Part shown: piece after piece, positions 49,301 to 56,800 of the stretch | Layout: every line of letters starts with the position of its first letter | How positions within the stretch are numbered: the stretch's first letter is position 1 | Assembly: GCA_020091685.1 (NCBI GenBank) | Contig: CM034602.1 | Coordinates: 2,860,219 to 2,924,218 of the forward strand | Direction: 5' to 3' | DNA from: Lutjanus erythropterus | Lineage: Eukaryota > Chordata > Actinopteri > Lutjaniformes > Lutjanidae | DNA length: 64,000 bases | The notes under the pieces: model-generated | The model's input: only the letters and a program-made list of their open reading frames with translations | Told to the model about the DNA's origin: nothing | Database searches by the model: none | Made by a program: the position numbers and the translations under genes

Positions 49301-49992
49301 ATAAAAATAATTAATAATTAAAATAATAATTAGTTCCAGGCCTTCGACAGGTTTTAAATTTTGGTCTCTGGCATGATGACACCAAACCTGGCAACCTCAC
49401 TGTGATGACACACGGCTAAAGGAAGCTCATCACAGACAGCAACAAATAGTTTCAGCACTTAATTCACTCTGAAACCACAAACCGTATTTTTACATTATTG
49501 ATTGATTATTATTATTGATTTGTCAGGATGTGAAGCCTGGAGATGTGATGCAGAAGAAGAACATGTGGGAGGTGATCGGAGACGCGTCAGCACGGCCCGG
49601 ACAAAGAGCCAAGGTGAGCAAACACCTTTCAGAACTCTGAGTTCATCTGGGCCCATTTTGGAAAAACGTTCTTGTCTTTACTTCTTCACCTCTGTGAAGC
49701 CTTTCGTGGTATTTATTTCAATGATTTAAAAAAGTAAATATATATGCAGAGTTTTAATGCAATGTGACAGGATGATAAAAACATGATAAAATATTTCAGT
49801 TCTCTCAGACACCTCAGAGTGACCAGACTTTGTCTCGTCTCTCTTCAGGGCTCAGCAGCTGGTAAAAAGTACAAGTTTGTCGTCACTGGTCACGGCAAAT
49901 ACGAGAAGATCCTCGTGGACGACGAGGACAGAGGACAGTTCTCCAACGGAAAGTCTGGTAAGATCAGTAACAGCAGATCACCTAACATCTGA
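20059..49992 (+). CDS. lsp1: LSP1/caldesmon-family actin-binding protein, 12 exons, complete
   Basis: Spliced coding exons are 20059-20117, 33547-33693, 38756-39152, 39630-39772, 40442-40682, 41320-41457, 43914-43957, 46207-46288, 47885-48022, 48184-48279, 49527-49613 and 49849-49992. Every phase joins and the product is 571 residues. The N-terminal part has the acidic EEDEGFSDWTQR motif (about residues 82-93), close to the DEDEGFGDWSQ of mammalian LSP1. The middle is E/R/K-rich and probably helical (about 110-350). The caldesmon-like segment has TERTESLNRSLKKSNS (about 378-393) and KIDDKMEQYAHAVE (about 404-417). It is followed by a GLKVGV module, a PGDVMQKKNMWE motif, and the LSP1-diagnostic tail KKYKFVVTGHGKYEKILV (about 530-547). 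The family binds F-actin in leukocytes and endothelial cells and influences migration. At 571 residues it is longer than human LSP1 (about 339), mainly through the charged middle. It could be one of two fish paralogues; I cannot tell which. Confidence 0.9.
21590..21770 (+). repeat. dispersed repeat of the GCTAAGCTAA type, copy 1
   Basis: It contains GTGCTAAGCTAAGCTAACCA and GCTGTAGCCTTACATTTAA. A related block is at 46890-47020, and a reversed-looking fragment at 28215-28260. I recognise the pattern as common in percomorph fish genomes. Confidence 0.6.
26040..26110 (+). repeat. fragment of a TTTATTGAT...GGGAAATTCAC repeat
   Basis: AAAGTTTATTGATACCACAC and GGGAAATTCAC are the hallmark of a widespread fish interspersed sequence. 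The neighbouring GC-richer 26155-26330 segment may belong to the same insertion. Confidence 0.45.
26520..27080. repeat. unclassified candidate dispersed repeat
   Basis: The composition differs from the flanks. It includes a quasi-palindrome near 27003-27032 (TACGAGCCCTTCGTA) and ends in TTCTTGAATGAGGCCCATT, which I associate with a recurrent fish element. A 106-residue open frame (26726-27046) has no recognisable domain. Confidence 0.4.
28330..28640 (-). repeat. GCTGCA-ended dispersed repeat, copy 2
   Basis: It starts TTCTGCAGCTATTTTGTTAA, contains AAATTGAATATCTTTGGATT and ends AATAATCATTTGCTGCAGAT. Both ends carry CTGCA in opposite orientation, suggesting a non-autonomous DNA element. Confidence 0.75.
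28883..28902. repeat. T homopolymer (20 bp)
   Basis: An uninterrupted run of T. No adjacent retrogene or SINE body was recognised on the other strand. Confidence 0.95.
30212..30532 (+). pseudogene. Tc1/mariner-type transposase 3' fragment, dead
   Basis: A fragment in lsp1 intron 1 reads DNARIHRDQ at 30224 (the second catalytic Asp region), then SPDLNPTENLWEVLEKTLRS (the block carrying the third acidic residue), and then a helical tail. An in-frame TGA at 30482-30484 interrupts the tail, after which MRAVITAKGGPTKYV continues to a TGA at 30530. The N-terminal DNA-binding domain, the first catalytic Asp and the terminal inverted repeats are not seen here. It is a truncated, non-autonomous relic in the same orientation as lsp1. 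Confidence 0.9.
33052..33200 (+). repeat. GCTGCA-ended dispersed repeat, copy 3 (decayed)
   Basis: GTGCTGAAACAATAAGTCAA and ATCAAATAGTCAGTTAAC resemble the start of the same family, with heavy divergence. Confidence 0.45.
33547..33693 (+). CDS. lsp1: lsp1 coding exon 2
   Basis: The acceptor is CTCCTCTGCAG|G and the donor is AACAT|GTAAGTA. The exon encodes about residues 20-68, beginning LTAQRSIEDAEEVERERRRR and ending near PDNETLAEEN. The TAQRSIEDAEE segment resembles the TAQWSVEDEEE of mammalian LSP1 (from memory), which supports the family call at the N-terminus. It is 147 bp long, so the two-base phase is maintained. Confidence 0.88.
33694..38755 (+). other. lsp1 intron 2 (5.1 kb)
   Basis: No coding exon is recognised. 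It holds AAGTCTCAAGTC-like degenerate repeats (about 35165-35230), an X-box-like GTAACCATGACAAC (36094-36107), a YY1-like motif (36829-36840) and a DR1 near 37938-37950 (TGACCTTTGACCT). Confidence 0.6.
36094..36107. promoter_or_regulatory. RFX X-box-like motif in lsp1 intron 2
   Basis: GTAACCATGACAAC matches the X-box pattern of two RYYNCC/GGNAAC half-sites with few mismatches. Similar motifs lie at 42288-42300 and 52594-52607. Confidence 0.35.
38756..39152 (+). CDS. lsp1: lsp1 coding exon 3 (acidic motif and charged helix)
   Basis: The acceptor is CTCGTCCTCAG|G and the donor is CCAGAG|GTAACA. This is the largest lsp1 exon at 397 bp. It begins YDGDLKPRSSPSLEEDEGFS, the LSP1-type acidic signature with DWTQR after it. 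A long E/R/K-rich run follows (about residues 140-195), with alternating acidic and basic clusters that suggest a stable single helix or coiled coil. Long open frames on the opposite strand here come from this low-complexity composition and are not genes. Confidence 0.9.
39198..39540 (+). repeat. degenerate AAGTC-type satellite in lsp1 intron 3
   Basis: GACAAGTCCAAGTCAAGT-like phrases repeat irregularly through most of the intron, with units of about 30-45 bases. It lies directly between exon 3 and exon 4. Related phrases occur in intron 2 near 35165-35230. Confidence 0.75.
39630..39772 (+). CDS. lsp1: lsp1 coding exon 4
   Basis: The acceptor is TTTTCATGTTCAG|G and the donor is CACCAG|GTGTGT. 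The exon encodes VEKRKEVKISYTSKVVLHQE and continues to KTKRFT plus two bases. It begins in phase 0, which matches exon 3, and ends two bases into a codon, which matches exon 5. The donor is non-optimal, with T at intron position +3, so skipping or alternative use is possible. Skipping this 143-bp exon alone would break the frame. Confidence 0.8.
39821..39838. repeat. A homopolymer in lsp1 intron 4
   Basis: About 18 uninterrupted A residues, 50 bases after the exon 4 donor. Confidence 0.9.
40442..40682 (+). CDS. lsp1: lsp1 coding exon 5 (charged helix; NAGNAG acceptor)
   Basis: The acceptor is a tandem CAGCAG behind a short TG tract, so the exon can begin at 40442 (adding a Ser codon) or at 40445; both stay in frame. 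The donor is GAGGAG|GTGACT. The exon encodes RGMEPEEAEAILETEQRLEK and a strongly charged E/R/K/Q helix to HERLAKEE. The sequence resembles the helical central repeats of caldesmon. The 40442 boundary is a choice, not proven. Confidence 0.87.
41196..41208 (-). promoter_or_regulatory. CTCF-like motif, reverse
   Basis: On the minus strand CCACTAGGGGGCA matches the CTCF core consensus at every position. It lies in lsp1 intron 5, 112 bases before exon 6. Together with the forward site at 2639 it forms a convergent pair. Confidence 0.55.
41320..41457 (+). CDS. lsp1: lsp1 coding exon 6 (caldesmon-like segment start)
   Basis: The acceptor is GACTCCCCAG|G and the donor is CACAAG|GTAAAT. The exon has 46 codons in phase 0. 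It encodes EERRQMKEDIERRRMEAAER, which is close to the MKEEIERRRAEAAEK segment of caldesmon (from memory). This is followed by GDETFNPFSPKTPTHK, which ends in SP/TP sites that could be proline-directed kinase targets. Actin-related function is inferred by family. Confidence 0.92.
41823..41858. repeat. 12-bp tandem repeat, three copies
   Basis: CCACTGTCCACA occurs three times in a row without mismatch. Confidence 0.97.
41868..42040 (+). repeat. GCTGCA-ended dispersed repeat, copy 4
   Basis: It includes TTCAGTTTATTGTCATAAAG, ACATTTAAGAAGCTTCAAT and ends TTAATCTTTGCAGCTTTAG. It corresponds to the right half of the family. Confidence 0.75.
43914..43957 (+). CDS. lsp1: lsp1 coding exon 7 (44 bp)
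   Basis: This very short exon has acceptor TTCTTTTTCAG|A and donor AAAAG|GTAAAT. It encodes ITERTESLNRSLKK plus two bases, matching IDRTESLNRS in human LSP1 and IEERAEFLNKS in caldesmon (both from memory). It is too short to stand out as an open frame. It is supported by the family motif, both splice sites and perfect phase agreement with exons 6 and 8. Confidence 0.9.
43958..46206 (+). other. lsp1 intron 7 (2.2 kb)
   Basis: No coding exon is recognised and exons 7 and 8 join in phase. The sequence is AT-rich, with no strong repeat or motif that I can name. Confidence 0.5.
46207..46288 (+). CDS. lsp1: lsp1 coding exon 8
   Basis: The acceptor is GTTCGATTCAG|T. The exon encodes SNSFKKTQPLVLLPKIDDKM and then EQYAHAVE, matching KIDQWLEQYTQAIE of LSP1 and KIDSRLEQYTSAIE of caldesmon (from memory). 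The donor GAG|GTCAAC is weak, with C at intron position +3. It is followed after seven intronic bases by a 59-bp CA repeat. The downstream exon begins in phase 0 as required. Confidence 0.88.
46296..46354. repeat. CA microsatellite abutting the exon 8 donor
   Basis: About 29 CA units begin seven bases inside intron 8. Polymorphic length is likely. CA repeats in this position are known intronic splicing elements bound by hnRNP L. Confidence 0.97.
46755..46875. repeat. 80-bp-period tandem duplication in lsp1 intron 8
   Basis: AATTTCATGGTAAATATGTG at about 46758 recurs as AATTTCATGGTTAAATATGT at about 46838, followed by AATTACCAAGG and AATTAGCAAGG respectively. Confidence 0.7.
46890..47020 (-). 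repeat. dispersed repeat of the GCTAAGCTAA type, copy 2
   Basis: It contains TTGCTAAGCTAACTAGCTGT, TGGTATCAATCTTCTTATCT and CTATCCCTTTAAA, matching the family seen at 21590-21770. Confidence 0.6.
47885..48022 (+). CDS. lsp1: lsp1 coding exon 9
   Basis: The acceptor is TTGTTGTGCAG|A, whose pyrimidine tract is interrupted by a GTT run. The donor is TGCAAG|GTAAGA, a strong site. It has 46 codons in phase 0, encoding NAQETRAVKASLTDLPNSPE through KNLFEAGEAWGQSPTK. The KKNLFEAGEAW part corresponds to the KSMWEKGNVF / KSRWETGEVQ motif of caldesmon and LSP1, a repeated basic-aromatic element of the actin-binding region. Confidence 0.92.
48184..48279 (+). CDS. lsp1: lsp1 coding exon 10 (GLKVGV caldesmon module)
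   Basis: The acceptor is TTTTAAATCAG|G and the donor is CCAACA|GTAAGT. It encodes 32 residues beginning DTEGLKVGVADLITQWVKG. The GLKVGV...W pattern is a hallmark of the caldesmon C-terminus (GLKVGVSSRINEWL, from memory), and I do not recall it in human LSP1. Being 96 bp and symmetric in phase, it can be skipped without a frameshift, so it may be a cassette exon. Confidence 0.92.
48377..48428. repeat. AT-rich quasi-palindrome in lsp1 intron 10
   Basis: TTATTATTATAATTATTATT is followed by its near-inverse, giving a potential long AT hairpin. Confidence 0.85.
49067..49340 (+). repeat. GCTGCA-ended dispersed repeat, copy 5
   Basis: It starts AGAGCTGCAACGATTTGTCA, has ATTAATCGATTAGTTGATTC and the core GGTGAATATCTTTGGGTTTT. 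It ends in an AT-rich stretch. Confidence 0.75.
49527..49613 (+). CDS. lsp1: lsp1 coding exon 11
   Basis: The acceptor is GATTTGTCAG|G and the donor is GCCAAG|GTGAGC. It encodes 29 residues, DVKPGDVMQKKNMWEVIGDA and on to RAK. PGDVxxKxNxWE is shared with caldesmon (LRPGDVSSKRNLWE) and with LSP1 (VAGDMSKKSLWE), both from memory. It is a second basic-aromatic actin-binding-type element. Phase 0 at both ends. Confidence 0.93.
49849..49992 (+). CDS. lsp1: lsp1 terminal coding exon 12 (LSP1-specific tail)
   Basis: The acceptor is TCTCTCTTCAG|G. The exon encodes GSAAGKKYKFVVTGHGKYEK and then ILVDDEDRGQFSNGKSG, and as read through ends KISNSRSPNI with TGA at 49990-49992. The KYKFV.TGHGKYEK stretch is the diagnostic C-terminus of LSP1 and is absent from caldesmon as I know it. 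A strong donor-like site, TCTG|GTAAGA, lies at 49957/49958, so the true last residues could come from a further exon instead. An AATAAA at 50028 favours termination here. Confidence 0.85.
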   Translation, partial: GSAAGKKYKFVVTGHGKYEKILVDDEDRGQFSNGKSGKISNSRSPNI

Positions 49993-50027
49993 GAAACAAC
50001 ACTGGAGCCACCAGTAAATAATTTCTA

Positions 50028-50033
50028 AATAAA
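50028..50033 (+). terminator. candidate lsp1 polyadenylation signal AATAAA
   Basis: A canonical AATAAA hexamer lies 36 bases after the TGA of lsp1 exon 12. It would give a very short 3' UTR. Other AATAAA hexamers occur further downstream (for example near 50343), so distal sites are possible. Confidence 0.45.
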
Positions 50034-50799
50034 TTCTGTAATTGAAAATGCAAATTTAAAGCTGATCCAACAATCAACTATCTTCATCCAGAATCACTTA
50101 CTGAACCTTTAAAGTCTGGCCTGCTGAACATAAAAGTACTGATTATGCAGAATGGACCATCTCAGAATAATCAGTTATATCTTTAGATTATAATTATTGA
50201 TGCATTAATGTGTTTATCATTTTAATGTTGCTAATTTGAGCTAATTAAGTTATAGTGCAGTGCAGCTTAATCTGTAATAATATTTCATTAGTTGTTAGTT
50301 CATCAGTATTTTGTGTTAATAATCTGAATCTGCAAGTTCTCAAATAAATGCAGTGGAATGAAAACTGCAATATTTTCCTCTGAGATGTAGTGGAGTAAAA
50401 GTATATGATAGCAGAAAATGGAAATACTGGAGTAGAGGACAAATTGTACACAAGCTCAGAGTAAATGTATTTAGTGAGTATACTGGGGAGGAGATGTGTG
50501 ATATGTTTGATTTTAATTAAATTCAACCACAGATTGTATATTAAATAGGATTTCACCTACTCATTTTTGCATGCTACAATCTGCTCCTCCTGAAATCCAG
50601 ATCCAAAGCCACAGTGTTTAATCACAGCTGATCAGTGACGACCTGCAGGTTTGTCTCTGAGCCTCAGATCAATAAAGAGCTGAATCAATCAGCTGCGTCT
50701 GTTTCTTCACCCGACTCTCTGCCAGAAAGCAAACAGCTTCAGTATTTACTGACGTTTGTACTGAGGGTGAAACTGAAATGAATTTGCTGTCAGAAAGCG

Positions 50800-50960
50800 G
50801 TCAGATCAAGTCAAACTTTATTTGCAGCACCTCTCGTGCAGGACGGCAAGTACACAGTGCTTCACATAAGAAAACAACACAGCTCAAAGTGCGTCACTTT
50901 AAATAAAAGTAAGTAAAAGTAAATAAAACACAGTAAAGTAGATGATCTGTTGCACATTAA
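50800..50960 (+). repeat. dispersed repeat of the TCAAGTCAAACTTTATTTG type
   Basis: TCAAGTCAAACTTTATTTGC, then CAGTGCTTCACATAAGAAAA and CTCAAAGTGCGTCAC, follow the order of a well-known fish interspersed sequence. It is a fragment only. Confidence 0.55.
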
Positions 50961-52593
50961 TCACAGTTGGTTTTAAAATAAGTTTAAAAAGCCTCCTAAG
51001 TGTAGACTGGCCCCTGTAATGCTTAACAGTCATATGTTTTACTTGAAGAAAAAATAGAAAATCACAAAAATCAAAAAAAAAAATTTCTTCTAGATTGTTG
51101 CACTGAATCAGTTACAAACATCTGATAGTTTATTGTGTAGTTTTTAGTCCATTGATCTGACAGAATTCTTCAATTATTTACTTTTTTTTTAATCCTGGAG
51201 ATTAAACTCATAAGCATTACACGGACCATGACTGACTGAAACATCTTCCAGAACGTTCCACACATGGACAAATAATCCCCCAAAACAGAAATTATCTTGT
51301 AACTCTGCAAATTTATTTTGAAAGCGTTCAAAAAGTTCTGATTCCCTCAGAGAGGACGATCACAGAAAATCTTTTCACTAAGATTAAATCTTTTAAAACT
51401 TTTAAAACTCTGCCTGCTTTAATCAGTAACTCAAGCACACACATTGGAAATCATTAGAAAGAACAATAAAAAACAAACGTTCAAAAATAAAACTAGGACT
51501 AAAATAAATAAAGTTTGGATTGGCTGCTCTACATCACAGTCATCTATCACCCGTCTGTGTCTCTTGACCTTTGACCCCACTGACCTCCATCCTGGTGGAG
51601 GCTGCTCTCTTCTTCTCCTCTCACAACAACTTACATAAGCTTTTATCTCAGCGGTCATCTTCAAGTCACAATGAAATCAAACATTTTTGTTTGCAGCTAA
51701 TTTCTCATTTTAACTATTTTTAAATATAAGGGACACACATCAACCGAACACCTTATCTGTGTCTGAAATCACTGCCTACTTACTGCAACAACACACATTA
51801 ACTGTCTCAATTCTGAGTGTGGATTTTATCCACTAAAGGATGCCACGTCATTATTTTGAAACCCCAATAGTCCAAAAAATGTCCTATAGGACTAGAAGCC
51901 CATTGTTCCGATGATAGATGCCTCTCATCAGCCTGGCATAAAGTAACCAATGTACTTATTTTAACCCAAACCATGGTCTCTTCCTAAATCTAACCAAGTT
52001 ATTTTGGTACCTAAACCCAAACCAAACTGCAACTGTTTCACAACGTAAGGTCATCTCACTCTGATGACAAAGGCCACCTGACCATTGATTGTTTTTGTAT
52101 TTTAACAACAAGCATTCAGAGCAGTGGGCTTTTATTTTCAGGCTGCATGGACTTTCGGTCCAATGGGACATTTTTAGAGTTTAGGAGTCATGAGCTGTGA
52201 TGTGATGACGTCTCCGACAACATCTGCAATCTCATCTGGCCACTTGTCAGCAACTCTTATTAAGTCAGACCTTTGACAGGCATCTAAACAAAAACTCACT
52301 GACTCAAGCCGAGGGAACTGGAGGTGCGAAAATAGTAAACAATTTCCAGATTTTAAGACTGATTCTTGCAGCATGACTACATGACAATTGTCCGTAATCT
52401 CAATTTACTGCTCATTATTAAGTGAAACGCTGTGTTCCTGTGCATCCAGAATCACATACTACACACTAAATATCCTAAATATCCTAAATCGTTCAGCATA
52501 CTTTTGTGCAAATAAACTGTAGTATGTATCTTTATGGACACACTGGTCCACATGTATCATGTCACCAAAGGTCTCCTTGCTGGTTGGAGATGT

Positions 52594-52607
52594 GTAACCA
52601 CGGTAAC
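52594..52607. promoter_or_regulatory. RFX X-box-like motif in intergenic gap
   Basis: GTAACCACGGTAAC resembles the palindromic X-box with one or two mismatches. Confidence 0.3.
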
Positions 52608-52722
52608 CTGTGTCAACAATGACCTTATTTAGAAATAAATATTCCATGAAACCTTAATCACATTTAAAGTGAAGCATTATTGTCATTAGTCTGCCTTGGT
52701 CGCTGTCCGCCTTTGTCTATTA

Positions 52723-52764
<42 letters not shown>
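52723..52764. repeat. TTG trinucleotide microsatellite
   Basis: About 13 units of TGT/TTG. Poly-Asn or poly-Leu open frames through it are artefacts. Confidence 0.96.
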
Positions 52765-53515
52765 CATCTCTACTCCATTGCATTGTGGGATATTTATGCT
52801 GGCACAGCGTCCACTGCATAAATTGCTGTAATTTTTCCTTGGAAATGGTATGCACCTCACGTATTACTGGTTTCATACAAATGTTTTTGGACATACTAAA
52901 CATATTGTTTTACCATATTAAATAGCGTGTTAGTATGGAATTACAGACACAGATAAGGTGGAAACTTTATAAAATTTGCTAATGTGATGCATCTGAAATG
53001 TTGTTTCACTGTGACTTAAAAAAAAAAAAAAAACTTCAATCACAAAACATAACCAATAACCTACAGCCTAAAAAGATCATGTTATTCTCTACATACACAT
53101 CCATTATCTAGTAAGAGGTCTCACCCTGAGGCAAGTAGCACCATTTTGAATAAAACTGGATATTTGAATTATCATTAATGAAAAAAATTGAAATTTAAAA
53201 AATGATTTGTCTTAAAACCATTAAGTTTTAAATTCTAAACCTTTCTGTCCGAAAAATACAGTTATTTTAATTAAATATCACTAGAAGTTTACTTTTTTTC
53301 AAACAAAAAGCAACTTTTCATCATAAATAACATTTTATATCCTGAGTGAGCTAATGCATAGGAATAATCACAATGTCAGTTTCACAGACAGTTTTCTTTA
53401 CAATAACCAAATGTTTTTAATCCATTACTTCTATCTATATATAATCTGTATTTATAGTGAACATGTGATGAAAGGAACAAATGAGAAGCTCTGAAATTAC
53501 TTAAAACATGAACGC

Positions 53516-53521
53516 TTTAAT
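53516..53521 (-). terminator. candidate prr33 polyadenylation signal ATTAAA
   Basis: Reading the minus strand, the variant signal ATTAAA lies about 300 bases after the prr33 stop codon; another is at 53416-53421. No canonical AATAAA was noticed closer to the stop. Choice between them is uncertain. Confidence 0.3.
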
Positions 53522-53819
53522 CTGATGTGATGTCTGAATGACTTTAAGACAAATGTCGCTCTCTCCTTCCAGCTAATCCGCAAATACACACATTTAACAT
53601 CCAGACAACCAGTCACACAACACAAAGCATTTGTCAAGTATAAAGTTCAGGCTGAGTTTTCTACAACACAAACTACATTTGTTTAAAACAGAGACTTTCA
53701 GACCTGTACATTATTTCTGTTGCTAAGATTTCTGCACCTGTACATTAAACATATAACACATAACTTTTTTTTCTTTACATTTTCTTTTTGGCACTTTATA
53801 TTATATATATTATATTAGC

Positions 53820-56800
53820 TTAAGTAGCAGTGAACCCCCTTGCCTTTCTGTTAAAGTCTTTTGGTTCCTCTTCTTTACCTTTCCGACCAATCAAACCCAT
53901 TTCAAAAACTGTTGAAATTTTCGTCACTGGCCTCGAAGCTGCCTCTTTCAGCTTTTTCGCGTCAAACTTTGGACTAAAGAGCAGCACAGGCAGCCGGTAC
54001 GCGAACGAAGGTATCTCTTTCAGCTCGTCCTTTAGCTCCTTCTCCTGCTCCCTGTCCTCCTCGCTTTTGTTCAGCTCGATCTGGTGCATGATGTTCTCTT
54101 TGGTGGAAAACATTTGGAAGAGGACGGCGTCCCACATCTTTGTTGCCTTGGGAGCGTCTTTGCTTTGCTTCTCGTCCTGAGCACCAGGCTTGTCGTCGGC
54201 CTTCTCGTCTGCCTTTTTCGGCTCATCCTGGTCCTGCTCCGTGGCCTCCTTCTGAGGGCCTGTCTCTGGAAATTTGGGCTCCTCCTGCTCCACCACCATG
54301 TGCTTCTTGAGTCGGGACCAACCGCTCAGTTTAGACTTTGCCCCCTTTGGCTTTTGTATGACTTTAAGAAGGGGCTCAGCTGCTGGTAGAGAGTCATCGC
54401 CTTCCTTTTTCTCAGGTTCAGACTTAACTTCTGGAGATGCTTCTATTTTCTTATCTTTTCCTTTTTCTTCTCTTGACTTGGCAGCAGGCACCTTAGTGCT
54501 CACTGCAGTGCTTGGCTTTGAGACTTCAGCTGTAGTCTTGGTGGCAGCTACAGGTTTCGCCGTCTCTTTTTGATCTAAGACGACTACTTTTGTCTCAGTT
54601 CCTGACTTCTGCTCAGCAGCCTGGACTTTGTCTTTGCCTAAAAGTTTTCTTACTGCCTTTAGAGGATCCTGGTCATCACCTTTGGGCGCAGGATGTTTGA
54701 CTTCAGGAATTTCTTTCTTTGCTTTGGCAACTTCTTGAACTGGTGTTGCCACCTTCTGTTTCTCAGGAGGTTTCTCCACTACTGTTGGAGGTTTAGCCTT
54801 TGGTGTTTCTTGAATCACATTTTTCTCTTGTTTTGCTGCAACCTGCGAGGATACTGTGCTTGTTTCTTGGGTTACTGTTGCTCCTGAGATGTCAGATGCT
54901 TGTGAAACAATAATAGTAGGGACTGAGTGGGTGGTGGCAGCCTTTTCATCTCTAAGGGGTTCTTTGGGGGTTTCTTTGACTTTAGACACCTCAACTGTGG
55001 ACTTCACGGGTGGTTCTTGGCTAGGTGCTGCTAATTCTTCCTTTGTAGCTTGAACCTTCTCTTCAGTTTGCGTCTTAGAACTGCTGATAGCAAATGCTGG
55101 AGAGTAAGTTTTGATGCCACCATAAGCAGCATATTCAGCTGGTGTCAATCCACGGTAGCCAGACTTTGACTTTTGAGCCACTTGGGTTGGAGTTTTAGGT
55201 CTCTGGATGGCTACATGTGATACACCAGATGGAGATGTCCCATACGTAGGTGTCCTTGGTCGTTTATAGCCAGGTGATGTGGTCATAAGTCGGGATGCCT
55301 CGTATGTTGGAGTCTTGGGCCTCTGATAGCCTTGAGAAGGCAGTGCTGGTAGATCAGATGTTGAAGCTGTAGAGAGCCTTTGAAGGACAGCTGGAGTAGT
55401 TTGGATCTTTTCTTTTGTCAGATCAGGCTCTGATTTGGACTTTGTAATACCTTTTTGGATTGGTTCAGCTGCAGGTGTCACATCTAAATGAATGTCCCCA
55501 TTCAGTATTGTTTCAGAAGGCTTAGGCTCAGTAGTCTTCACACTTTGGGAATCAGATGAGCTGGTCACAGCAGAAACCGCTTTGGGCGTTCTTGGCCTCT
55601 CTGGCTCCACTGTGATTGGAGACACTGCAAACAAGAGAGGATTGGGTCGTGAGATTTCAAATACAGGCGTTGCAGCCCGAGTCTTATGGTATGCTGGGGT
55701 TTTAGGACGTCCTGCTGAAATTCTTGATATTTGGTACTCATGCGTTGGTGTTTTAACTGTGATTTCAGCTGTTGGTGTGGCTCTTTTGATTTCGGATGTT
55801 GGAGTGGCTCTTTTGATTTCAGCTGTTGGAGTGGCCCTTTTGATTTCGGATGTTGGAGTGGCCCTTTTGATTTCGGATGTTGGAGTGGCCCTTTTGATTT
55901 CGGATGTTGGAGTGACTCTTTTGATTTCAGATGTTGGAGTTGCTCTTTTGATTTCAGATGTTGGAGTGACTCTTTTGATTTCAGATGTTGGAGTTGCTCT
56001 TTTGATTTCAGATGTTGGAGTGACTCTTTTGATTTCAGCCGTTGGAGTTGCTCTTTTGATTTCAGATGTTGGAGTTGCTCTTTTGATTTCAGATGTTGGA
56101 GTAGCCCTTTTGACTTCAGATGTAGGAGCTGAGATCGTATTCATTTCTGTGGTTGGTGTAGTGCCTCTTATAGTTTCTAAAGTTGGTGTTTTCCTCTGGA
56201 GATCTGTGCCCAATGAAGAAGGCTGAGTCAAATCTGGTTTTATTTCTGTTGGTGCTTTACCTTGAGATACCGTGCTCCCAATAGCAGTTAGTCCAGCTGA
56301 GTCATACACAGGCGGGGTCCTGGATGTCTCGTAGTAAGATGTGCTTGCTGTGTACATCCTAATTTGAGGGACATCAAACATCGGTTTGGGCGATCTCGAA
56401 GGTTCCGTTGCTTTGAATGTTGGACGTGGACTTTTGGGCTTGACGAGCGGGGTCAACACAGTGAGAGGACGAATCAAAGCTTGCCCCGCTGGTGCTTGAT
56501 AAGGGGTCGGACCTAGACTTGTGTGTTTTGGCTGTGGGGTTGCTTCAGCTGCACCAGGTCTAACCCCAGCATGAGTTTCAGCAAATGTGCTAAAGGCTGT
56601 TTTTTTCACTTCAGCCGCTGGTACTGCTGCCTCAGGCAGAGATATTTTGGGTGCTACTGCCTGGGTGACTGGCCCCGGAGCTACTGAGGCTCCAGAAAGG
56701 TGGGCCTGTGCAGAATATGTAGAAACTGTGGTAACTTGCTGCGAGTATGATGGCATCGCCACTGTCTGAGGTGAGAACCTCGTTGCTCTGCCATAAGTTG

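Larger units (their letters stand above)
48280..49526 (+). other. lsp1 intron 10 (1.2 kb)
   Basis: No coding sequence is recognised. It holds the AT quasi-palindrome near its start and a GCTGCA-type repeat at 49067-49340. Confidence 0.6.
49993..53819. other. intergenic region between convergent lsp1 and prr33
   Basis: No coding sequence is supported. It must contain both 3' UTRs. It holds a dispersed-repeat fragment at 50800-50960, a TTG run (52723-52764), an X-box-like motif (52594-52607) and an A homopolymer near 53019-53034. Confidence 0.6.

Noticed and set aside
52664..52925. Poly-Asn and poly-Leu open frames
   Set aside because: Both are generated by the TTG microsatellite at 52723-52764.
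55752..56129. Regular direct repeats that could be mistaken for a CRISPR array
   Set aside because: The units are contiguous with no unique spacers and are in frame within a eukaryotic coding exon.
55492..56226. 244-residue open frame on the plus strand with ALLISDVGV repeats
   Set aside because: It is the exact antisense of the prr33 27-bp minisatellite; a repeat whose unit is a multiple of three keeps other frames open too.
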